Shown here: positions 26,615-32,613 of the stretch, one piece after another
Position numbering within the stretch: the first letter of the stretch is position 1
How the letters are laid out: each line of letters opens with the position of its first letter
NCBI RefSeq assembly: GCF_947498635.1
Contig: NZ_CANMKV010000043.1
Span: 1 to 32,613, forward strand
DNA from: an uncultured Microbulbifer sp.
Lineage (GTDB): Bacteria; Pseudomonadota; Gammaproteobacteria; Pseudomonadales; Cellvibrionaceae
Length of the DNA: 32,613 nt
Direction of reading: 5' to 3'
Position numbers and translations under genes: made by a program
The notes under the pieces: model-generated
Database searches by the model: none
The model's input: the letters and a program-made list of their open reading frames with translations, nothing else
What the model was told of the DNA's origin: nothing

Positions 26615-28291
26615 TCAGTCTTTCAGCATGGGCAGGTCCAGGCCCTGCGCTTTTGCACAGTCTTTCGCGATTTCATAACCGGCGTCGGCATGGCGCATAA
26701 CGCCTGTGGCGGGGTCATTCCAGAGGACGCGCTCGATACGTTTGCGTGCCGCGTCGCTGCCGTCACACACAATGACTACACCAGAGTGTTGGGAGAAACC
26801 CATTCCCACGCCACCACCGTGGTGCAAGGATACCCAGGTGGCACCGGAAGCGGTGTTCAGCAAGGCGTTGAGCAATGGCCAGTCGGAGACGGCGTCGGAG
26901 CCGTCCATCATGGACTCAGTTTCGCGGTTGGGGCTGGCTACAGAGCCGCTATCGAGATGATCGCGACCGATAACGACAGGCGCTTCCAACTCGCCGCTGG
27001 CAACCATCTCGTTAAAGGCCAGAGCCAGACGTGCGCGATCTTTTAGGCCGACCCAGCAGATGCGCGCGGGCAGCCCCTGGAAGTGAATGCGTTCGCGAGC
27101 CATATCCAGCCAGTTGTGCAGCTGTGGGTTGTCGGGGATCAGTTCTTTAACTTTGGCGTCGGTTTTGTAAATATCTTCCGGGTTGCCGGATAGAGCCGCC
27201 CAGCGGAAAGGCCCCACACCCTCGCAGAACAGTGGGCGAATATAAGCGGGTACAAAACCGGGGAAATCAAAGGCATTTTCCACCCCCTCTTCGAGGGCCA
27301 TCTGGCGAATATTATTGCCGTAGTCGAGAGTAGCCGCACCGCGTTTTTGCAGTTCAAGCATGGCTTCTACTTGAATAGCCATAGATTGTTTGGCTGCTTG
27401 TACTACGGTCGCCTCATCCTTTTTGCGCATTTGTGCCGCGTATTCCATGGTCCAGCCCTGGGGCAGATAGCCATTTAGAGGATCGTGCGCGGAAGTTTGG
27501 TCGGTTACGACATCTGGCAGGATATTGCGTTGGACAATTTCCGGAAAAATATCGGCGGCGTTGCCCAGTAGGCCTACGGAAATCGCGTTGCCTTTTTCCG
27601 TAGCTTCTTCAATCATTTGCAGCGCTTCGTCGAGACTGGTCGCTTTTTTATCTACATAACCGGTGCGCAGACGGAAATCGATACGGGTTTCGTCACACTC
27701 CACCGCGATCATGCTGAATCCAGCCATGGTGGCTGCCAGTGGCTGCGCACCACCCATGCCGCCGAGGCCGCCAGTCAAAATCCATTTGCCTTTCGCTTCA
27801 CCGTTAAAATGTTTGCGTGCCACTGCGGCAAAGGTTTCATAGGTGCCCTGCACGATGCCTTGAGAGCCGATATAAATCCAGGAGCCAGCGGTCATCTGGC
27901 CGTACATGGCCAGGCCTTTTTTATCCAGCTCGTTAAAGTGCTCCCAGCTGGCCCAGTGGGGTACCAGATTGGAGTTGGCGATTAAAACACGCGGCGCGTC
28001 GGTGTGGGTTTTAAATACGCCTACGGGCTTACCGGACTGGACCAATAGAGTTTCGTCGTCTTCCAGTCGCTTGAGTACATCGACAATTTTATCGAAGCAT
28101 TCCCAATCTCTCGCAGCGCGGCCGATACCACCGTAAACAACCAGATCTTCGGGGCGCTCCGCCACTTCAGGATCCAGATTGTTCATCAGCATGCGCAGTG
28201 GTGCTTCGGTAAGCCAGCTTTTCGCATTGAGCTTTGTACCTCGGGGGGCACGAATTTTGCGGCTGAGATCGTGGCGTTTATCAGCGGACAT
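26615..28291 (-). CDS. hutU: Urocanate hydratase HutU
   Basis: Urocanase adds water to urocanate with tightly bound NAD+ to give imidazolonepropionate. The 558-residue enzyme starts at 28291 (GAGG 5 bases upstream), 11 codons inside a longer frame. It has the family segments [24 protein letters not shown], the NAD-binding [30 protein letters not shown] and [15 protein letters not shown]. It lies between hutC (88 bases upstream) and hutH, so hutC-hutU-hutH probably form one operon. Confidence 0.98.
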   Translation of the reverse strand: MSADKRHDLSRKIRAPRGTKLNAKSWLTEAPLRMLMNNLDPEVAERPEDLVVYGGIGRAARDWECFDKIVDVLKRLEDDETLLVQSGKPVGVFKTHTDAPRVLIANSNLVPHWASWEHFNELDKKGLAMYGQMTAGSWIYIGSQGIVQGTYETFAAVARKHFNGEAKGKWILTGGLGGMGGAQPLAATMAGFSMIAVECDETRIDFRLRTGYVDKKATSLDEALQMIEEATEKGNAISVGLLGNAADIFPEIVQRNILPDVVTDQTSAHDPLNGYLPQGWTMEYAAQMRKKDEATVVQAAKQSMAIQVEAMLELQKRGAATLDYGNNIRQMALEEGVENAFDFPGFVPAYIRPLFCEGVGPFRWAALSGNPEDIYKTDAKVKELIPDNPQLHNWLDMARERIHFQGLPARICWVGLKDRARLALAFNEMVASGELEAPVVIGRDHLDSGSVASPNRETESMMDGSDAVSDWPLLNALLNTASGATWVSLHHGGGVGMGFSQHSGVVIVCDGSDAARKRIERVLWNDPATGVMRHADAGYEIAKDCAKAQGLDLPMLKD

Positions 28292-28379
28292 AATTTCCTC
28301 ACAAAATATTTGGTAAAAATTCACACGCCCTATTTATTGGCTATCGAGCTTTGTCGAGGCGTACGGGATAAATCAGAAA

Positions 28380-29090
28380 CTAGAATCTCAGTTGCGCTCC
28401 CAGGCGATAGCGATTGCCGGGATGGACCAGGCGCGCAAAGCTCACCGTACCGGCGCTGCTCTTGGTGCGGCGCCAGACTTGTAAGCAGGCGTCGCCGGTG
28501 GCGATTTCCAGGGCATAAGCGATGGAGGCCTCGGCAGCGATTGCTTCAACCGTCGTATCCGCCTCTGTCAGTGGCGCGACCTTGGAAAGATAGGCGTTGG
28601 GTGTGGTGTGAGCGAAATCCTGCTGTAGGTATTCCGGGGCCAGGGCCGGATTGGTGAAGCGCTCCTCCCACTGAATCGGCACGCCGTTATCGCAGTGCAC
28701 AATAATGGAGTGGAACACTTTGGCCTGTTCGGGCACCTCCAGAGCACTGGCCACTTCGTTATTGGCCATGCTCTGTTGAGCCAGCAGGATTCGATTGCTG
28801 TAGCTATGGCCGCGGGCGGAAATCTCGTCGGCGATGTTGCGCACTTCCAGCAGCGAACCGGCCGGCACCGGCTCGGCGACAAAAGTGCCGAGTCCCTGAG
28901 AGCGCATCAATACTCGCTCATCGGTCAGTTCACTGAGGGCGCGCCTGGCGGTCATACGGCTGACGTTAAATTCCTGCGCCAGCTGGTTTTCCGAGGGTAC
29001 CTGGAAATGCACAGGCCAGGTGCCACTCTCGATTTGTTGGCGGATATGGCGTTTGATTGCCGCGTAGCGCGGCTCGCTTGCAGTATTCAT
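28380..29090 (-). CDS. hutC: Histidine utilisation repressor HutC (GntR family)
   Basis: The 236-residue protein has a GntR-type winged helix at the N-terminus (YAAIKRHIRQQIESG through QLAQEFNVSRMTARRALSEL) and a UTRA ligand-binding domain. The UTRA features are FHSIIVHCDNGVPIQWEERF and the C-terminal VWRRTKSSAGTVSFARLVHPGNRYRLGA. In characterised systems HutC represses hut genes until urocanate is present. It lies between the hutI-hutG and hutU-hutH arms, with the palindromic operator candidate just upstream of its start, so it should regulate both arms and itself. Confidence 0.95.
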   Translation of the reverse strand: MNTASEPRYAAIKRHIRQQIESGTWPVHFQVPSENQLAQEFNVSRMTARRALSELTDERVLMRSQGLGTFVAEPVPAGSLLEVRNIADEISARGHSYSNRILLAQQSMANNEVASALEVPEQAKVFHSIIVHCDNGVPIQWEERFTNPALAPEYLQQDFAHTTPNAYLSKVAPLTEADTTVEAIAAEASIAYALEIATGDACLQVWRRTKSSAGTVSFARLVHPGNRYRLGAQLRF

Positions 29091-29116
29091 AAGCTCAGAT
29101 AAGATGCCGTTTTATC

Positions 29117-29140
29117 TTGTATATGGTTGTATATACAAGA
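29117..29140. promoter_or_regulatory. HutC operator candidate
   Basis: TTGTATATACAA (29128-29139) is a perfect 12-base palindrome. A half-matching copy, TTGTATAT, starts 10 bases earlier (29118-29125). The pair lies in the hutC-hutI divergent gap, 26 bases before hutC, and resembles the GT-N-TATAC type of GntR/HutC operators. No further copy lies before hutU or hutH. Confidence 0.6.
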
Positions 29141-29278
29141 AGGGGAGAGTTTATCATGGTTGCCAGAAAGATGACTGTCAAGCCGGGGCGAGGGTCTGTA
29201 TCCTAATTGCCCCGAATTTCGCTCGGTGTGGAGCCGGGCATCTATGGTTAAAAAGGAAAAGCGCGCCGCTAGAAGCTT

Positions 29279-30508
29279 ATGACAGAACGCTGTGACCTAC
29301 TGATTACAAATGTGAATGCCGCCACCATGGACCCCTCGATTGCTGGTGGTTACGGAGCCGTGGAAGATGCCGCTGTGGCGGTTACCGGTGGAAAGATTGT
29401 CTGGTTGGGACCGCGCCGCGAGTTGCCGGATTGCGCCCCAGATGAAGTGATCGATGGTGAGGGGCAATGGCTGACGCCAGGGCTGATCGATTGCCACACC
29501 CATTTGGTCTATGGAGGCCACCGCGCCGGGGAGTTTGCCCGTCGCCTGGGTGGCGAGAGCTATGAAGAAGTGGCTCGTGCCGGTGGCGGCATTATTTCTA
29601 CCGTGCGCGCCACACGCGATGCCAGCGCCGAGGAGCTGTATCGTCTATCCGAACCGCGCCTGCGCGCGTTGATGTCAGAAGGGGTTACCACCGTCGAAAT
29701 CAAATCCGGTTACGGCCTGGACCTGGATACGGAGCTCAAGCAATTGCGCACTGCCCGCCGTCTGGCACAGCACAACCCGGTAGAGATTGTGACCACTTGC
29801 CTGGCGGCTCACGCACTGCCTCCGGAGTACGATGGTCGCGCCGATGAATATATCGATTTGATTTGTGAACAGATATTGCCGGCGGTGGCGCGAGAGCAAC
29901 TGGCGGATGCGGTGGATATGTTTTGTGAGACCATCGGGTTTACCGTCGAGCAGTGCCAGAGAGTGATCGATGCCGCGAGGAAGCTGGATTTGCCGGTGAA
30001 AGTGCATGCCGAACAGCTGGCGCGTACCGGCGCCACCGCGATGGCGGCCAAGGCAAGTGCCCTGTCTGTGGATCATATAGAGTACATCAGCGATGCCGAT
30101 GTGCTGGCCATGGCCGAGAGTGGCACCGTGGCGGTATTGCTGCCCGGTGCCTTTTATACGCTGCGTGAGACTCAGGCTCCGCCGGTGAAAAAGTTGCGTG
30201 AGGCGGGGGTTTGCATGGCTCTGTCCACCGACCTGAACCCCGGTAGTTGTCCCATTGGTTCTCTGCGACTGATGATGAATATGGGCTGTAATCTATTTGG
30301 TCTAACGCCCGCAGAAGCACTCGCCGGAGTAACTCGTGCCGCGGCTCGTGCACTGGGTCTCTGCTGTTCCCGTGGTGTACTGCGCCCGGGGCTGCGAGCG
30401 GATATGGTGTTGTGGCCAATGGATACCCCGGACCAGCTGGCCTATGAAATCGGCGCACTGAAACCTGCACAGATTTTCCTGGGAGGTAAAGATGTTACAG
30501 CTGGCTGA
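29279..30508 (+). CDS. hutI: Imidazolonepropionase HutI
   Basis: HutI opens the imidazolone ring to give N-formimidoyl-glutamate. The 409-residue amidohydrolase has the metal-binding His-Thr-His (73-75, LIDCHTHLVYGGHR), YEEVARAGGGIISTV, VKVHAEQLARTGATAMAA, the central VDHIEYIS and the C-terminal STDLNPGSCPIGSL metal site. The ribosome-binding site is weak (AGAAG 3 bases before the ATG), but the N-terminus fits the family. It overlaps hutG by 17 bases, so translation is probably coupled. Confidence 0.97.
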   Translation: MTERCDLLITNVNAATMDPSIAGGYGAVEDAAVAVTGGKIVWLGPRRELPDCAPDEVIDGEGQWLTPGLIDCHTHLVYGGHRAGEFARRLGGESYEEVARAGGGIISTVRATRDASAEELYRLSEPRLRALMSEGVTTVEIKSGYGLDLDTELKQLRTARRLAQHNPVEIVTTCLAAHALPPEYDGRADEYIDLICEQILPAVAREQLADAVDMFCETIGFTVEQCQRVIDAARKLDLPVKVHAEQLARTGATAMAAKASALSVDHIEYISDADVLAMAESGTVAVLLPGAFYTLRETQAPPVKKLREAGVCMALSTDLNPGSCPIGSLRLMMNMGCNLFGLTPAEALAGVTRAAARALGLCCSRGVLRPGLRADMVLWPMDTPDQLAYEIGALKPAQIFLGGKDVTAG

Positions 30509-31460
30509 TATGCGTCTGTGGAGTGGCCGCACCGATACTGAGGATGGCCGTGCGGGAGAGCGCTGGCACCAACGTATTTCCCCACTGCAGTTGGATAACC
30601 CTCCGGGAATCGCCATCCTCGGTTTTGCCTCCGATGAAGGGGTGCGCCGTAACAAGGGGCGCATCGGCGCCGCCAAGGGTCCCCGTATCCTACGCTTAGC
30701 CATGGCTAATTTGCCAGCCACATTCGACCTACCTCTCTATGATGCTGGCAACGTGCGTGTCGATCGCGAGGACCTTGAATCAGGCCAGGCCCTGCTCGGC
30801 GCACGTATTAATGATTTGTTAGATCATGGGCACTTCCCTTTCGTCTTGGGCGGTGGGCACGAAATTGCCTATGGCAGCTACCAGGGCATCGCGCGATGGA
30901 TGCGTGAGTTACATCGGGAAAAGACATTGGGGATTATTAACTTCGATGCCCACTTGGACCTGCGCATCCCCGCGCCTAAGGGTTCCTCTGGAACGCCCTT
31001 CTATCAAATCGCCGAGCAGTGCCAGATCAACGGCCGCCCGTTTAAATATCTCTGTGTTGGTGCCGCCGATAATGCCAATACGCCGGCGCTCTATCTGCGC
31101 GCCGATGAGCTGGGTGCCGAGGTGATTCGCGATCGCGAAATCAATAGTTGGAATCTGGAGAAGGTGAAGACACAGATTCGGGAGTTTGCCGACAAAGTGG
31201 ACTTTATTTACCTGACCGTTTGCCTGGATGTTTTGCCTGCGGCAGAGATGCCTGCCGTCAGCGCGCCCTCTGGACGGGGGGTTTCAATGGCACTGCTCGA
31301 AGAGCTTTTGGATACGGTTCTGGATTCAAACAAGGTGTGTCTTGCGGATATGGCCGAGTTCAATCCCTACTTCGATATTGAGGACCACGCCGCACGCACT
31401 GCCGCACGGCTGGGTTTTCAGATCGCCAATAGGGCTGCGCGCTCAGCGCATATGGGGTGA
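30492..31460 (+). CDS. hutG: Formimidoylglutamase HutG
   Basis: HutG of this type hydrolyses formimidoyl-glutamate to glutamate and formamide, so this strain uses the one-step route rather than HutF plus deformylase. The 322-residue ureohydrolase shows the metal motifs GGGHE (His123), NFDAHLDLR (Asp152, His154, Asp156) and the third motif as TVCLDVLPAAEMPAVSAPS. At that last site the first Asp of the usual D-x-D is Cys244, with Asp246 kept. GGGAGG lies 5 bases before the ATG, which sits inside the end of hutI. Confidence 0.93.
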   Translation: MLQLADMRLWSGRTDTEDGRAGERWHQRISPLQLDNPPGIAILGFASDEGVRRNKGRIGAAKGPRILRLAMANLPATFDLPLYDAGNVRVDREDLESGQALLGARINDLLDHGHFPFVLGGGHEIAYGSYQGIARWMRELHREKTLGIINFDAHLDLRIPAPKGSSGTPFYQIAEQCQINGRPFKYLCVGAADNANTPALYLRADELGAEVIRDREINSWNLEKVKTQIREFADKVDFIYLTVCLDVLPAAEMPAVSAPSGRGVSMALLEELLDTVLDSNKVCLADMAEFNPYFDIEDHAARTAARLGFQIANRAARSAHMG

Positions 31461-31502
31461 AGGGGTTGGCTGGCTGCTAGGGCGCCAGCCATACCGACTG
31501 AG

Positions 31503-31925
31503 CTAAACTGTGATATACAGTCTCACGGTAACATTGTCGCGTGTTGCATTAGAGTAGGGGCAGACTTCCTCGTGCGCCCTTAAGGCCACGCGTTCGGCGA
31601 CCACCTTGTCCATTCCCGGTAGCTCTATATAGAGATCCACTTCCAAACCAAAGCCTTTCCCACTGGGACCTATGCCTACTTCAGCTCGCACACGGGTCTC
31701 TGTCGGTGTGGCCACTTTTTCCTTATCGGCAACAAATTTCATCGCACCGATAAAGCAAGCCGAATAGCCTGCTGCAAATAATTGCTCTGGGTTGGTGCCG
31801 CTACCGCCATCACCGCCCAGTTCTTTCGGAATACTGAGCTGCACATCCAGAGCGCCATCCGAAGATTTGGCTTGTCCGTCACGACCGCCCGTAGCAGTGG
31901 CGATTGCGGTATAGAGGGTTTTCAT
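31503..31925 (-). CDS. ohr: Organic hydroperoxide resistance protein (Ohr/OsmC family)
   Basis: Ohr is a lipoyl-dependent thiol peroxidase that reduces organic peroxides in the cytosol. The 140-residue protein starts at 31925 with AGGA 8 bases upstream; upstream in-frame sequence is non-coding. It has Arg15 (TGGRDGQ), Glu47 (TNPEQLFAAGYSACF), the peroxidatic Cys57 and resolving Cys122 (HEEVCPYSNATR), all as expected. No OhrR gene is adjacent. It is divergent from the sigma factor gene across 174 bases. Confidence 0.95.
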   Translation of the reverse strand: MKTLYTAIATATGGRDGQAKSSDGALDVQLSIPKELGGDGGSGTNPEQLFAAGYSACFIGAMKFVADKEKVATPTETRVRAEVGIGPSGKGFGLEVDLYIELPGMDKVVAERVALRAHEEVCPYSNATRDNVTVRLYITV

Positions 31926-32114
31926 GTGAATGTCCTTTAAAGATTTCGGCTTTCGGAGTTTCGTTGATACCACGGTTATTAAGCTATCTCGGAATAACCC
32001 TGCGGGGGGCACAGCAAATCGAATTCCTGAGTTAAATCCGTTGTGTTGAAAAAGATTTTGTAAGGTTTTTTCCCACACCGATACAGTAGTTCACTATAGA
32101 TGCTGGAGTGGCCG

Positions 32115-32561
32115 GTGGAATTGCGGGATCAATTATTTCAACAAGCGATAGCGGAATATGCCGAGGGTGTATCCCGGGTGGCACGAAGTTATGTACGCTC
32201 GGGCGCCGAGCACGAGGACCTGTTACAGGAAATCTGGCTGGGACTCTGGCGAGCCCTGCCTTCTTTTCGGGGGGATGCCAGTCTCAAGACGTTTGTCTAT
32301 CGGATTACTCATAATCGATGTGTGACCGAGATTAGCAGGCGAAAACCGCAGCATGGTGGAGAGGACCTACTGCTGGAACTGGAAGACACCTGCCCAGGTC
32401 CCGCTGAGCAATTGGCCGCTGAACGTAAATCGGAACGTCTCCTTAGTGCCGTTCAACAATTGCCTTTGGGGCTTCGTCAGACATTGACCCTGCGTTTGGA
32501 AGGATTGAGCTATGCAGAAATATCTGAGGTACTGGGTATTATTAACTCGGCGATCCTATAG
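32115..32561 (+). pseudogene. ECF sigma factor gene truncated in region 4
   Basis: The frame encodes a sigma-70 family ECF factor. Region 2 reads EDLLQEIWLGLWRALPSFRGDASLKTFVYRITHNRC and region 4 begins LPLGLRQTLTLRLEGLSYAEISEVLGI. The next residues, INSAIL then stop, do not continue the family: the second helix of the helix-turn-helix, which reads -35 DNA, is missing. The break falls where the DNA becomes AT-rich and a new frame begins, consistent with an insertion. I favour the GTG at 32115 as start because GGAG lies 6 bases before it; an in-frame ATG at 32100 has no such site. As it stands the protein should not recognise a -35 element normally. Confidence 0.75.
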
Positions 32562-32567
32562 TTCTAT

Positions 32568-32589
32568 ATAATATCCAAATGGATATTAT
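32568..32589. other. 9-bp inverted repeat around the start of the terminal reading frame
   Basis: ATAATATCC and GGATATTAT pair perfectly around AAAT. The ATG of the next frame (32579) overlaps the loop, so a transcript reading through from outside could hide this start. Confidence 0.5.
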
Positions 32590-32613
32590 TGATGCAAGAA
32601 AATTACCCGCTTC
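32579..32613 (+). CDS. Partial frame, possible IS630-family transposase N-terminus
   Basis: Only 11 full codons are visible before the window ends: MDIIDARKLPA. The DARKLP start resembles IS630-type transposases, whose N-termini often begin with D-x-R-x-L followed by a helix-turn-helix. The position directly after a broken sigma factor gene supports mobile DNA. The evidence is short and the family call is tentative. Confidence 0.35.
   Translation, partial: MDIIDARKLPA

Overview
The window reads as chromosomal DNA of a free-living, probably marine, gammaproteobacterium. The core block (mutY-yggX, an AsmA-family gene, hisBHAF, ctpA-envC-gpmI, a YibN-like gene-grxC-secB) follows an order I know from Pseudomonas and in part from E. 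coli. The moderately high GC content and the protein sequences would suit a Cellvibrionales member such as Microbulbifer, but that placement is inference. Apart from the first ~1.7 kb the DNA is uniformly GC-rich.

Layout. Positions 1-1730 are AT-rich and gene-poor: a secreted spore-coat-U/Csu-pilin-like protein, a frameshifted gene remnant, and empty sequence. This patch abuts the 3' end of a tRNA-Phe gene with its own terminator and promoter. Next come, all on the minus strand, yggX, mutY, a small unfamiliar gene, an AsmA-family gene, and a TonB-dependent receptor with histidine-rich segments plus a small His/Cys-containing secreted protein. The small gene sits between two copies of the asmA-3'/mutY-5' junction, so a ~1.2 kb event has split an old asmA-mutY-yggX arrangement. 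Positions 9600-12382 hold the plus-strand histidine-biosynthesis operon hisB-hisH-hisA-hisF with overlapping or closely spaced genes. Positions 12497-16737 hold gpmI-envC-ctpA on the minus strand. Positions 16947-20366 run plus-strand: a membrane-anchored rhodanese-like protein, grxC, secB, an acyl-CoA thioesterase-like protein, a short-chain dehydrogenase and an Smr endonuclease-like protein. Two tandem META-domain-type lipoproteins (minus), pyruvate kinase (plus) and three small lipoproteins (minus, one with a GTG start) follow.

Positions 24949-31460 encode complete histidine degradation: hutC-hutU-hutH leftward to a good terminator, and hutI-hutG rightward. A palindromic operator candidate lies in the divergent gap. 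HutH makes urocanate, HutU imidazolonepropionate, HutI formimidoglutamate, and HutG (formimidoylglutamase) glutamate plus formamide, with HutC as the expected urocanate-responsive repressor. The window thus carries both late histidine biosynthesis genes and the catabolic route.

The right end has an Ohr/OsmC peroxidase, then an ECF sigma factor gene cut off inside its region 4 helix-turn-helix. The sequence beyond is AT-rich and starts a reading frame that looks like the N-terminus of an IS630-type transposase. The most unusual structures are the duplicated asmA/mutY junction with its cargo gene and the interrupted sigma factor. I saw no CRISPR array, toxin-antitoxin pair or phage module.
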